Positions 33,794 to 42,326 are shown, counted from the stretch's first letter. The stretch: DNA of 64,000 bases from Lysinibacillus_B sp036662795 (GCF_036662795.1 NZ_JBAFWZ010000001.1:124001-188000); one strand, 5' to 3'. Notes: generated from the sequence alone by a model not told the origin. Numbers and translations are program-made.

Positions 33794-34570
33794 ATGGATT
33801 TTGCATTCATCGTCGTCATATTTTTAATTGGTTTTATTGGATCATTCGTATCAGGGATGGTTGGTGTAGGGGGATCCATTATTAAATACCCGATGCTCCT
33901 GTATATTCCTCCGTTATTTGGGTTAGCAGCTTTCACCGCACATGAAGTTTCTGGGATTAGTGCTATTCAAGTATTCTTTGCATCGATTGCGGGTGTATGG
34001 GCATATCGTAAAAGTGGCTATTTAAACAAAACACTTATTCTTTATATGGGTACGGCGATTTTAGTTGGTAGCTTTATTGGTAGCTTTGGTTCTAGCATGT
34101 TATCGGAAGCGGCAGTGAATATCGTATACGGTGTGTTGGCATTAATTGCAGCTGTGATGATGTTTATTCCAAAAAAACAAATCGATGATAAGCCATTAGA
34201 TCAACTTACATTTAGCAAATCACTAGCAGCTACCTTGGCGTTTATCGTTGGGATTGGCTCGGGGATTGTGGGAGCTGCGGGGGGCTTTTTATTAGTCCCA
34301 ATTTTACTCGTCGTATTAAAAATTCCAACACGTATGACGATTGCAACAAGCTTAGCGATTACGTTTATTTCATCGATTGGTGGAACAGTCGGCAAAATTA
34401 TGACAGGGCAAATCGACTATGGACCAGCAGCGGTCATGATCGTAGCAAGTATCATTTCGGCTCCACTTGGCGCAAAAATTGGCGGCAAGCTCAATACAAA
34501 AGCGTTGCAAGCGATTTTAGCTCTATTAATATTAGGAACAGCCATTAAAACATGGTTAGACATTTTATAA
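33794..34570 (+). CDS. TauE/SafE-family sulfite/sulfonate exporter
   Basis: The 258-residue protein has eight predicted helices with the duplicated TauE pattern: GSFVSGMVGVGGSIIKYPML in the first half and GIGSGIVGAAGGFLLVPILL in the second. TauE/SafE proteins export sulfite, sulfoacetate or related oxyanions. Next to SQR and CstB the likely cargo is sulfite or thiosulfate produced by persulfide oxidation, as proposed for the S. aureus cst locus; this is inference. It is the first gene of the operon reading into cydABS. Confidence 0.9.
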   Translation: MDFAFIVVIFLIGFIGSFVSGMVGVGGSIIKYPMLLYIPPLFGLAAFTAHEVSGISAIQVFFASIAGVWAYRKSGYLNKTLILYMGTAILVGSFIGSFGSSMLSEAAVNIVYGVLALIAAVMMFIPKKQIDDKPLDQLTFSKSLAATLAFIVGIGSGIVGAAGGFLLVPILLVVLKIPTRMTIATSLAITFISSIGGTVGKIMTGQIDYGPAAVMIVASIISAPLGAKIGGKLNTKALQAILALLILGTAIKTWLDIL

Positions 34571-34583
34571 GAGGTGATACGTT

Positions 34584-34673
34584 ATGGAAAAATCGAAAGG
34601 GTTTATGATTACAAGCTTTACCATTTCAGCTGTGTTTTTAGTAGCGGTAATTTCAACAATATTTGGCGTTTAG
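34584..34673 (+). CDS. 29-residue single-helix membrane peptide upstream of cydA
   Basis: The short ORF starts at ATG 34584, with GAGGTGATACGTT before it, and ends at TAG 34671-34673, 12 bp before cydA. After a charged start (MEKSKG), the rest (FMITSFTISAVFLVAVISTIFGV) can be one membrane helix, split here for reading as FMITSFTISAVF and LVAVISTIFGV. Its position and size suggest an oxidase small subunit or assembly peptide like CydX. However, the recognised CydS is encoded after cydB, so this would be a second one. I know no named family for it. Confidence 0.65.
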   Translation: MEKSKGFMITSFTISAVFLVAVISTIFGV

Positions 34674-34685
34674 GAGTGAATCCAC

Positions 34686-36026
34686 ATGGAAGAGGCAAGT
34701 GTCTTTTGGAGTAGAGCATTAACCGAATTAACATTATCTTTCCATATTATTTTTGCAACGCTCGGTGTGGGAGTGCCGTTAATGATATTAATTGCTCAAT
34801 ATGTCGGCTATAAGAAAAATGATATGCACTATACGATGATGGCAAGACGTTGGGCACGTGGCTTTACGATTACAGTCGCAGTCGGTGTCGTAACAGGGAC
34901 GGTCATCGGCTTACAGTTATCACTACTGTGGCCAGAGTTTATGGAATTAGCAGGGCAGGTAATTGCATTACCGCTATTCATGGAAACATTCGCATTCTTC
35001 TTTGAGGCGATTTTCTTAGGAATTTATTTATATACTTGGGATCGATTTAAGAATCCTAAACATCATATGCTACTACTTATTCCTGTAGCAATAGGGGCAT
35101 CGATGTCAGCTGTATTTATAACGATTGTTAATGCCTTTATGAATGCGCCACAAGGATTTGATATCGTCGGTGGCGAGCTCATCAATATCCAACCGATTTT
35201 AGCGATGTTTACACCTGCTATGCCGACAAAAATTGGGCATGTACTCGTAACAAGCTATATGACGGTCGCCTTTATTTTAGCAGCGATTGCAGCGTATAAG
35301 CTATTGCGTGGTGAAGACCATATGTATCACAAAAAAGCGTTATATATGATGATGAAATTAGGTGTTATTTTCTCGATTGCTTCAGCATTAATTGGTGACT
35401 TTTCTGCAAAATATTTAGCTGAATATCAGCCTGAAAAGCTAGCCGCAGCAGAGTGGCATTTTGAAACAGAAGAAGGAGCAGATTTAATCCTCTTTGGTGT
35501 ATTAGATGAAGGGGAAATCAAGTATGAAATCCGCATTCCTAAAATGTTAAGCTTTTTAGCGAGTAATGATTTCAACTCAGAAGTGATTGGGTTAGATCAA
35601 TATCCAGAAGGCGAACATCCACCACTTATTACCCACTATCTCTTTGATATCATGGTAGTAATTGGTATGCTTATGATTTTCCTTTCCGTTGTTTATCTAC
35701 TAGGGAAGTGGAAAAAGTGGCAATGGGTTGAATCAAGATGGTTCCGAGTATTGATCGTTTTAAGTGGTCCATTATCACTTGTAGCGATAGAAGCAGGCTG
35801 GTGGTTAGCGGAATTAGGACGACAACCATGGATATTATATGGCATTATGCGGACGGAGGACGGTGCGACAAGTGCTACCGGCGTAGAATATTTATTTGTC
35901 GCCTTTGCGATTGTTTACTTTGTGTTGGCAATCGGTAGTGTCGTCGTATTGCAGCGTATGTTTAAAAACAACCCGGTTGAAAAAGAATTAGCAGCACGAC
36001 AAGGCGGTGATTCCTCATGGCATTAG
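34686..36026 (+). CDS. cydA: Cytochrome bd-type quinol oxidase subunit I (YthA-like)
   Basis: The 446-residue membrane subunit carries the hemes. Visible ligands are His20 in TLSFHIIFATLG and His185 in IGHVLVTSYMT; the conserved GRQPWILYG segment is near residue 378. The loop between about 255 and 315 is short, as in the Bacillus YthA/cyanide-insensitive type rather than the long-Q-loop E. coli CydA. It oxidises menaquinol and reduces O2 to water without pumping. bd oxidases are generally insensitive to sulfide, which fits the sulfide operon context. It overlaps cydB by 10 nt. Confidence 0.93.
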   Translation: MEEASVFWSRALTELTLSFHIIFATLGVGVPLMILIAQYVGYKKNDMHYTMMARRWARGFTITVAVGVVTGTVIGLQLSLLWPEFMELAGQVIALPLFMETFAFFFEAIFLGIYLYTWDRFKNPKHHMLLLIPVAIGASMSAVFITIVNAFMNAPQGFDIVGGELINIQPILAMFTPAMPTKIGHVLVTSYMTVAFILAAIAAYKLLRGEDHMYHKKALYMMMKLGVIFSIASALIGDFSAKYLAEYQPEKLAAAEWHFETEEGADLILFGVLDEGEIKYEIRIPKMLSFLASNDFNSEVIGLDQYPEGEHPPLITHYLFDIMVVIGMLMIFLSVVYLLGKWKKWQWVESRWFRVLIVLSGPLSLVAIEAGWWLAELGRQPWILYGIMRTEDGATSATGVEYLFVAFAIVYFVLAIGSVVVLQRMFKNNPVEKELAARQGGDSSWH

Positions 36027-37045
36027 AAATACTAGGCATTTCGGTACTTTGGCTTTTCTTATTTGGTTATGTTATTGTCGCATCGATTGATTTTGGCGCA
36101 GGATTTTTTAACGCCTATAGCTTAATGCGCGGTAATGACCATATTCTTTCCAACATTATTAAGCGGTATTTATCTCCTGTATGGGAAATTACGAACGTCT
36201 TTCTAGTCTTTTTCTTTGTGGGGATTGTCGGTTTCTTCCCACAAACCGCTTTTTATTATGGTACGATTTTATTAGTACCAGCTTCCCTTGCGCTTATTTT
36301 ACTAACGATTCGTGGTAGTTACTATGCCTTTGAATCTTATAGTGGGATGAGTGGACATAAAGGCTATGCACTCGCTTATGGGGTGTCCGGGCTTTTTATT
36401 CCAGCTGCATTTTCCGTCATCTTAACGATTTCTGAAGGTGGCTTTGTGACGATGCAAGGCGATCAGCCAGTTTTGGACTATAAAGCATTGCTGACAAGTC
36501 CGTTATCCTGGTCTATCGTTGTATTAAGTGTTATAGCAGTATTGTATATCTCAGCGGTCTTTTTAACCTGGTACGCACAAAAGGCAGGGGATCATAAAGC
36601 GAGTGAATTGATGCGTAAATACGCACTTATTTGGGCGATTCCACTCATCATTAGTGCGCTAGGCATTATTATTGAGTTAAAGGCGCTTGGGAATTGGCAC
36701 TATGCCCAAATGGTTGAGTTATCCGGGTTGTTTGGACTATCCGGTATTGTCTTTTTAGCGACAGTTTGGCTTCTATGGGCGAAAGTAAAATATGGATTAG
36801 CCGTCATTTTATTAGTCGTCCAGTTTGCGATCGCATTTTTTGCTTACGGGATTTCGCACTACCCATATTTACTTTACCCGTACCTAACAATCCATGATAG
36901 CTTTACGAATGAAGCGATGGCAATTGCACTCGTAGTGGCATTTGTTGTAGGTTTAGTATTACTCGTGCCTTCTTTATATTTAGTATTTAAACTATTTGTG
37001 TTTAATAAAGACTATGTATCTGGTAAAGAAGAAACACATGTGTAA
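36017..37045 (+). CDS. cydB: Cytochrome bd-type quinol oxidase subunit II (YthB-like)
   Basis: The 342-residue protein has eight to nine predicted helices with the CydB start pattern LFGYVIVASIDFGAGFF. The segment SPVWEITNVFLVFFFVGIVG is also typical. It forms the heterodimer with CydA and holds no heme itself. Translation starts inside the cydA end (ATG 36017). The small subunit cydS follows after 13 bp. Confidence 0.92.
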   Translation: MALEILGISVLWLFLFGYVIVASIDFGAGFFNAYSLMRGNDHILSNIIKRYLSPVWEITNVFLVFFFVGIVGFFPQTAFYYGTILLVPASLALILLTIRGSYYAFESYSGMSGHKGYALAYGVSGLFIPAAFSVILTISEGGFVTMQGDQPVLDYKALLTSPLSWSIVVLSVIAVLYISAVFLTWYAQKAGDHKASELMRKYALIWAIPLIISALGIIIELKALGNWHYAQMVELSGLFGLSGIVFLATVWLLWAKVKYGLAVILLVVQFAIAFFAYGISHYPYLLYPYLTIHDSFTNEAMAIALVVAFVVGLVLLVPSLYLVFKLFVFNKDYVSGKEETHV

Positions 37046-37058
37046 GGAGTGTTAGATG

Positions 37059-37154
37059 ATGCAAGATTTTTTAATCTTTTATGCACCAATTTTAGTCGTA
37101 ATCGTTTCAATATTTGTTGCTTTTATTGCAGCAACAAAAACAAAATTAATTTAA
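37059..37154 (+). CDS. cydS: Cytochrome bd oxidase small subunit CydS
   Basis: The 31-residue single-helix peptide MQDFLIFYAPILVVI... aligns in pattern with Geobacillus CydS (MQ-FLI-YAP--VV), the third subunit that covers heme b558 in the bd oxidase structure. AAGGAG precedes ATG 37059 by 9 nt; an ATG at 37056 is directly adjacent and would add one Met. Position after cydB is the expected one. Confidence 0.85.
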   Translation: MQDFLIFYAPILVVIVSIFVAFIAATKTKLI

Positions 37155-37179
37155 AACTTTAATTCTAATACAATGTAAA

Positions 37180-37219
37180 AGGGGATGTTCAGAAAGAAAA
37201 AACTTTCTGAATATCCCCT
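37180..37219. terminator. Shared terminator between cydS and metC
   Basis: AGGGGATGTTCAGAAAG (37180-37196) pairs with CTTTCTGAATATCCCCT (37203-37219), with one mismatch. On the minus strand it is followed by TTTTAC, so it mainly ends metC. Confidence 0.8.
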
Positions 37220-37249
37220 AAGCTATTTAAATGGATTGAGTTTAAAGTA

Positions 37250-38419
37250 TTATTTTATTTGCGCTACTTTTGTCGCTTTTTCTAATGCTTGTGTAAAGTC
37301 CTCAATTAAATCGTCCCCACTTTCTAAGCCAACAGAGAAACGTAATAGACCGTCAGTGATGCCTCGTTTTGCTCGTTCCTCAGGCTCCATCGCTGCATGG
37401 CTCATTTTTGCCGGGTACGATAAAATTGACTCTACACCGCCTAAGCTAACTGCAAAAACAGGAATTTTCATCGCCTCGACAAAAGCCTTGGCAATTTCAT
37501 AGCTTGGTAAAGTAAAGGAGAGAACAGCTCCACCAGAAGTAGATTGAGCTGAGTGAATCTCGTATCCAGGATGTGTTGCTAAGCCTGGGTAATAAACTTT
37601 TTCTACTAACGAATGCCCATCTAAAAATGCTGCAATTAGTCCTGCTACTCGGCTTGACTCATTAAAACGTACCGCTGTCGTTTTCATATTTTGTATGAGT
37701 GTAAATGAGTCCTGGACACCAAGTACAGAGCCAAATGAATTTTGAATAAAGTATAGCGCTTCACTTACAGATGGGTCCTTCGTAACAACAAGACCTGCTA
37801 CGATATCAGAATGGCCTGATAAGAATTTCGTTGCACTATGTATGACGATATCAACACCTAATGCTAACGGACGCTGATGAATAGGTGTCATAAATGTATT
37901 ATCTAAAAATGTTAGTGCATTTATTTCACGTGCAATCTTTACGATACCTCTAATATCTGTAATGCCTAATGTTGGATTCGAAGGTGTTTCCATATATAAT
38001 AGCTTTGTTTCTGTTTTAACAGCCCCTCGAACTGCCTCTAAATCTGTGAAGTCTACAAAAGTATGAGTAATACCAAAGCGTGGTAATACCTTAGTTACGA
38101 AGCGATATGTACCGCCGTATACATCCTCAGTTATTACAATATGGTCGCCCTTAGATAGCAGCATAAAGCACGCTGAAACTGCAGCCATACCTGTAGCAAA
38201 TGCAAAGCCGCGATCGCCACCCTCAAGCTCTGCAATTGCTTTTTCTAGTGCAGCTCGTGTCGGGTTGCCAGAGCGTGCATAATCATACTCACCAAACTCA
38301 TCCATTGACTCCTGATGGAAGGTTGATGATAGATACATTGGAACATTGACCGCACCTTTTTTATCCTCGTAGCCTTCTCGAATGGCGCCATGAATTAATG
38401 CTGTTTCAATTCTGCTCAT
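37250..38419 (-). CDS. metC: Cystathionine beta-lyase MetC
   Basis: The 389-residue Cys/Met-metabolism PLP enzyme shows the motifs YDYARSGNPTRAALE, FAFATGMAAVSACFML and SATKFLSGHSDIVAG, with the PLP Lys in SATK. AVSLGGVESILSYPA lies near the end. It most closely fits B. subtilis MetC (YjcJ), which splits cystathionine to homocysteine, pyruvate and ammonia. It lies 3 bp downstream of metI in the same operon, as in B. subtilis, giving the transsulfuration route to homocysteine. Gamma-lyase side activity cannot be excluded. Confidence 0.9.
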   Translation of the reverse strand: MSRIETALIHGAIREGYEDKKGAVNVPMYLSSTFHQESMDEFGEYDYARSGNPTRAALEKAIAELEGGDRGFAFATGMAAVSACFMLLSKGDHIVITEDVYGGTYRFVTKVLPRFGITHTFVDFTDLEAVRGAVKTETKLLYMETPSNPTLGITDIRGIVKIAREINALTFLDNTFMTPIHQRPLALGVDIVIHSATKFLSGHSDIVAGLVVTKDPSVSEALYFIQNSFGSVLGVQDSFTLIQNMKTTAVRFNESSRVAGLIAAFLDGHSLVEKVYYPGLATHPGYEIHSAQSTSGGAVLSFTLPSYEIAKAFVEAMKIPVFAVSLGGVESILSYPAKMSHAAMEPEERAKRGITDGLLRFSVGLESGDDLIEDFTQALEKATKVAQIK

Positions 38420-38422
38420 TGC

Positions 38423-39535
38423 TTAACCTTCCTTTCGTAGAACATTAAATACTTGTTGTAAATCGGCGATAATATCGTCTCCCTCTTCAATTCCGACAGA
38501 AAAGCGAAGGAGGCGATCACAAACACCACGAGCTACACGTTCCTCATAGGGCATATCTGCATGCGTTTGTGTTGCAGGGTACGTAATAAAGCTTTCCACA
38601 CCGCCAAGACTTTCAGCAAAAGTAATTAATTTCATGTTTTGTAGGAATGGATTGACCATACGCTCATCCTTCACACGGAAGCTTAGCATACCGCCTTTAC
38701 CCGTATATAAAACATCTGTAACAAGCTCTTCTGCCTCTAAAAATGCTGCTACTTTTTTAGCGTTCGCATCATGCTGCTTCAAGCGTAAATGAAGCGTTTT
38801 TAATCCGCGAATAATAAGCCACGAATCCATAGGGGATAGAACTAAACCAATGCCGTTATGATTAAATGCTAATTTTTCACATAGCTCAGTTCCTTTTGCA
38901 ACAACAAGACCTGCAAGCACATCATTATGACCACCGATATATTTTGTTGCACTATGTACAACGATATCTGCTCCAAGCTCGATTGGACGTTGGAAATATG
39001 GTGTGTAGAATGTGTTGTCTACGATTAATAGTAAATTGTGCTCCTTAGCAAGTGTAGCATAAGCCTTTAAATCAATTTCTTGCATAAGTGGATTAGTTGG
39101 TGTTTCGATAAATAAAGCCTTTGTATTACTATTAATTAATGTTTTTACTTCATCTACTGATAGAAAAGGGGAGTATACTGGGTTAATGTTATATTGCTCG
39201 GAGTATACTTTGAATAAGCGGTACGTCCCTCCGTATAAATCCTCTGGTACAATGATTTCATCGCTCGGCTTGAATAAAGAAAGCACGAGTTGAATAGCTG
39301 CCATGCCGGAGCTACAAGCAAAGCCAGCATCGCCTCCTTCTAAATCTGCAATTCCTTTTTCTAAAATCTCACGTGTAGGATTTTTCGTTCGTGTATAATC
39401 ATAGCCTGTTGATTGACCAATTCCTTCATGTTTATACGCGGTAGATAAATAAATAGGTGGATTGACAGCGCCAGTCTTTGGATCACTTAAGTTACCAAGC
39501 TGAACGAGCTTCGTTTCAATTTTACGGTTTATCAT
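38423..39535 (-). CDS. metI: Cystathionine gamma-synthase/O-acetylhomoserine sulfhydrylase MetI
   Basis: The 370-residue PLP enzyme begins INRKIETKLVQLGN and contains YDYTRTKNPTREILEKG, FACSSGMAAIQLVL, VHSATKYIGGHNDV (PLP Lys) and FAESLGGVESFITYPATQTH. These match B. subtilis MetI, which joins O-acetylhomoserine with cysteine or sulfide. The family start is ATG 39535; an ATG at 39583 would add 16 unrelated residues. The leader of at most about 130 nt shows no S-box (SAM riboswitch) core, unlike in many Bacillales. Confidence 0.9.
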   Translation of the reverse strand: MINRKIETKLVQLGNLSDPKTGAVNPPIYLSTAYKHEGIGQSTGYDYTRTKNPTREILEKGIADLEGGDAGFACSSGMAAIQLVLSLFKPSDEIIVPEDLYGGTYRLFKVYSEQYNINPVYSPFLSVDEVKTLINSNTKALFIETPTNPLMQEIDLKAYATLAKEHNLLLIVDNTFYTPYFQRPIELGADIVVHSATKYIGGHNDVLAGLVVAKGTELCEKLAFNHNGIGLVLSPMDSWLIIRGLKTLHLRLKQHDANAKKVAAFLEAEELVTDVLYTGKGGMLSFRVKDERMVNPFLQNMKLITFAESLGGVESFITYPATQTHADMPYEERVARGVCDRLLRFSVGIEEGDDIIADLQQVFNVLRKEG

Positions 39536-39663
39536 AGTATCACTCTCTCTGTCCAATGATTTTACGAAACATTTTGAATGCATCGACTATTAAACCAATT
39601 TAACATGTATAATCATTCCCGACAATACTTATAGTGATTGTTTAACAAAAACGAGAGAGTAAG

Positions 39664-39701
39664 AAAAATAAAGACGCCTATTAGAATCAATAAGCGTCTG
39701 A
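39664..39701 (-). terminator. Terminator between mscL and metI
   Basis: On the minus strand AGACGCTTA (from 39699) pairs with TAATAGGCGTCT (to 39672), then TTATTTTTCTT. It separates metIC transcription from mscL. Confidence 0.8.
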
Positions 39702-39710
39702 TGATTATAA

Positions 39711-40094
39711 TTATTGTTTTTTCAATAGGTCACGAATTTCTCTTAATAGTTCTTCCTTTGCATCGAGTTCTGGAGCTGGCTCTTCTACGACCTCCTGCTC
39801 TTTTTTACGATTCAGTTTGTTCAGTAAACGAAGTGCCATAAAGATAGCAAAAGCAATAATTGTAAAATCAATGATTGATTGAATAAATGTACCGAAGAAA
39901 AACTCTGACTCCTTATATTTCCAAACAAATTTATTCGTAAAGTCAATACCACCTGTAATAACACCGATAAAAGGTGTAATAATATTTTCGACTAATGAAG
40001 AAACGATCTTACCAAATGCAGCACCAATGACTACTGCTACTGCTAGATCCATTACATTTCCACGCATCGCAAATTCTTTAAAATCTTTCCACAT
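39711..40094 (-). CDS. mscL: Large-conductance mechanosensitive channel MscL
   Basis: The 127-residue protein has the MscL N-terminal helix and TM1 (FKEFAMRGNVMDLAVAVVIG), the gate segment GAAFGKIVSSLVENIITP, TM2 near SIIDFTIIAFAIF, and a C-terminal amphipathic bundle (LREIRDLLKKQ). It opens under membrane tension to release solutes upon hypo-osmotic shock. It is monocistronic with its own terminator. Confidence 0.95.
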   Translation of the reverse strand: MWKDFKEFAMRGNVMDLAVAVVIGAAFGKIVSSLVENIITPFIGVITGGIDFTNKFVWKYKESEFFFGTFIQSIIDFTIIAFAIFMALRLLNKLNRKKEQEVVEEPAPELDAKEELLREIRDLLKKQ

Positions 40095-40344
40095 ACGATT
40101 GTACGCTCCTTTATTGTATACTTATGGATGATAGATTTTTATTCTAGTCATTTCTCTATTACAATTCAACTAATAGATATTATTTTTTTCGATCATAGCT
40201 TTTGTAGGTTCGTCATTCGGAGTTAGGTAGGACAAAAAAGTTATAGCTAGCCTATTGAAATGTCGTCCTGTCGGAACGGGAATCAACCTTACGTTTTGTT
40301 GATGAGACCTATTCAGAATAAATAATTGAAGGTTCGGTGATATA

Positions 40345-41043
40345 GTGGGCAAGAAAAAAAAAGAGAATAAACCTTATATTTCTCCAAGAGTTAAATTATT
40401 TTTAATCATTTTACTAATTCCAGTGGCCATTACAGTTTATTTTTTTGTATTTTTGGCGTGGCAAGGTTTAAGGGAGCTACCAATGTTTGAGGATAAGGTA
40501 GAGGAAACAGACCTTCAGCGAATACAAGCTAATTTTGATTTAGAAATCCCTGTTGAATACATACCGATATATATAAAAGCTGGTGAAAAGTATAATGTAC
40601 CTTGGACATTACTTGCTGCACACCATCGAATCGAAACGCGTTTTTCAACCATGAAAACACTCATCTCACCAGTTGGGGCAGAGGGACATATGCAGTTTAT
40701 GCCCTGCACATTTGTTGGATGGAAGCACCCGACATGTTCAGGACTTGGAGAAGGGGATATAAGCGAGACAGACAAAACCAACCCAGCGATTATTAAAAAA
40801 TACGGTGGTTATGGTGTAGATGCAAATGAGGATGGTGTAGCTGATCCGTTTCAAATTGAGGATGCCATTTATTCAGCAGCCAATTTTTTATCAATTGCTG
40901 GAGCGTCTCAAGGCGAGATAAAAAAAGCAGTGTATCAGTATAATCATAGCGAGGAGTATGTAGAGGATATACTTTATTATTATGAACTTTATAAAAAGTA
41001 TAAGGACGATATTGAATCTATTGTTGTGGCGACAAAATTATAA
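40345..41043 (+). CDS. Membrane-anchored lytic transglycosylase-like protein
   Basis: The 232-residue protein has a basic N-terminus, one signal anchor (about 16-40) and a lysozyme-like domain. YIKAGEKYNVPWTLLAAHHRIET holds the probable catalytic Glu. SPVGAEGHMQFMPCTFVGW matches the G-x-MQFMP motif of MltB/SLT-type transglycosylases, and ENAIYSAANFL-like spacing (EDAIYSAANFLS) follows. It should cleave peptidoglycan on the outer face. The GTG start at 40345 is the only one close to a ribosome-like GGTGAT, so the start is less certain. The 250 bp upstream hold nothing I recognise. Confidence 0.8.
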   Translation: MGKKKKENKPYISPRVKLFLIILLIPVAITVYFFVFLAWQGLRELPMFEDKVEETDLQRIQANFDLEIPVEYIPIYIKAGEKYNVPWTLLAAHHRIETRFSTMKTLISPVGAEGHMQFMPCTFVGWKHPTCSGLGEGDISETDKTNPAIIKKYGGYGVDANEDGVADPFQIEDAIYSAANFLSIAGASQGEIKKAVYQYNHSEEYVEDILYYYELYKKYKDDIESIVVATKL

Positions 41044-41049
41044 AAAACG

Positions 41050-41072
41050 AGGGGCTGCTAGATGCAACCCCT
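41050..41072. terminator. Terminator between the transglycosylase and YeaQ-like genes
   Basis: AGGGGCTGC pairs with GCAACCCCT, with one mismatch. On the minus strand it is followed by CGTTTTTT, so it mainly ends the minus-strand gene. Confidence 0.7.
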
Positions 41073-41094
41073 GGCCTTGAGCTATCATTTTAAT

Positions 41095-41352
41095 TTATGT
41101 GGCTTTTTGCATCGATTTCATAATAAGACTAACAATTAGAATCAATACGATTGCTCCAATTAACGCTGGAAATACGTAAAAATCCGAAACTTTCCAGCCC
41201 CAATTACCTAATACTAAACTTCCTATCCAAGAACCGACAATACCTGCTACAATGTTACCTATCACACCACCAGGTACGTCTTTTCCTAAAATAACGCCAG
41301 CTAACCATCCTAGTACACCACCGATGATTAGAAACCAAATGAAGCTAATCAT
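41095..41352 (-). CDS. GlsB/YeaQ/YmgE-family membrane protein
   Basis: The 85-residue protein has three predicted helices and the Gly-rich family pattern GGVLGWLAGVILGKDVPGG, then GNIVAGIVGSWIGSLVLG. The family is linked to stress responses in enterobacteria and Enterococcus (GlsB), with unknown mechanism. ATG 41352 is preceded by AAGGGAG at 9 nt; a TTG at 41361 is in frame but overlaps the site. Confidence 0.85.
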   Translation of the reverse strand: MISFIWFLIIGGVLGWLAGVILGKDVPGGVIGNIVAGIVGSWIGSLVLGNWGWKVSDFYVFPALIGAIVLILIVSLIMKSMQKAT

Positions 41353-41448
41353 GATTGCCAACTCCCTTATTTAGTATTAAAAAATGATAGCGTCTATAGA
41401 ATTATTTCCTAAAGGCAATGGAATTAAACGTAGCATCCATTATCTTTT

Positions 41449-41991
41449 CTAAACTAGATCTACCCCTAACGTACTAGTGAAATGTTCTAGAGCCCATTGA
41501 TGCCCAGCTTCATTAAAGCTTGCTACTCCATCACGGTAGATTGTTATTTTATAGCCGTAGTTATACGCATCCACAGCTGTGTGCAATATACAAATATCCG
41601 TACAAACTCCAACTAAATGAATTTCGTGGATTTTACGTTCTTGTAATAGTTGATGTAAATTCGTTCCAGCAAAAGCACTGTAGCGTGTTTTATTTAGAGA
41701 AATACAGTGCTGCTTATTTTTATCATATGCATCCTTTACTGTTCCGTATAGTTCTCTTCCTACTGTCCCCGCAATATTATGTGGTGGAAATAGTTTTGCC
41801 TCCGGGTGGTATGTATCACCCTCATAATGAATATCATTAGCAAACACAACTAATTGCTCCTCTTGTAAAAACTGTTGGATTAACCTTGTAATTTTTAATT
41901 CGATTGCCTGACCGGGAGCACCGCAAGTTAATTTTCCATCATCCGCAACAAAATCTACCGTGTAGTCAATTACAATTAAAGCCGTATTCAA
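41449..41991 (-). CDS. pncA: Nicotinamidase PncA
   Basis: The 180-residue cysteine hydrolase closely follows B. subtilis PncA. The catalytic triad is Asp9 in VIDYTVDFV, Lys in NKTRYSAFAGT and Cys in VGVCTDICILHTAVD. The metal site is formed by D and H in NDIHYEGDTYHPEAKLFPPH. It deamidates nicotinamide to nicotinate for NAD salvage. It is a single gene. Confidence 0.92.
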   Translation of the reverse strand: MNTALIVIDYTVDFVADDGKLTCGAPGQAIELKITRLIQQFLQEEQLVVFANDIHYEGDTYHPEAKLFPPHNIAGTVGRELYGTVKDAYDKNKQHCISLNKTRYSAFAGTNLHQLLQERKIHEIHLVGVCTDICILHTAVDAYNYGYKITIYRDGVASFNEAGHQWALEHFTSTLGVDLV

Positions 41992-42078
41992 AATTTTTTC
42001 CCCCTTACTTCATTTTCTTTATTATGCATTTCAATTACAAAAAGAGCAAAAAAACAACGAAATAATATTCTAATAATT

Positions 42079-42107
42079 TTGTCAATTGAATAAGGTTGCT
42101 GTATAAT
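42079..42107 (+). promoter_or_regulatory. Sigma-A promoter of a 35-residue membrane peptide gene
   Basis: TTGTCA (42079-42084) and a perfect TATAAT (42102-42107) are spaced 17 bp apart, 25 bp ahead of the start codon. Confidence 0.75.
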
Positions 42108-42131
42108 TTTTTTAAGATGAGGTGATGACGA

Positions 42132-42239
42132 ATGGATAGCGAGTTAATGAAAAAATTAAACCGCCAGGCAATCATCTTTGTAATTTTTCATACAATCATC
42201 TTATTAAATTTCGCATTTGAATTTTTATTATTCTCATAA
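42132..42239 (+). CDS. 35-residue single-helix membrane peptide
   Basis: The short ORF has its own near-consensus promoter, GAGGTGATGACGA before ATG 42132, and its own terminator, which together argue for a real gene. The product has a polar start (MDSELMKKLNRQ) and one hydrophobic helix (AIIFVIFHTIILLNFAFEF). I recognise no family and infer no function. Confidence 0.65.
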   Translation: MDSELMKKLNRQAIIFVIFHTIILLNFAFEFLLFS

Positions 42240-42242
42240 AAA

Positions 42243-42268
42243 AGTCTAGCTTTATGCTAGGCTTTTTC
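42243..42268 (+). terminator. Terminator of the small membrane peptide gene
   Basis: GTCTAGC (42244-42250) pairs with GCTAGGC (42256-42262), including one G-U, followed by TTTTTC. Confidence 0.8.
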
Positions 42269-42326
42269 TTTAGTAAAGTTTCGAACAATCATCAAAAGTA
42301 TTAGTTGAATAGATTGGAGGTAGGCT

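Noticed and set aside
22848..37154. CstR/CsoR-type repressor and its operator as the regulator of sqr-cstB
   Set aside because: No CsoR-family gene is present in the window. The palindromes are GGGG-N4-CCCC in order, whereas CsoR-family operators, as I recall them, run CCCC to GGGG.
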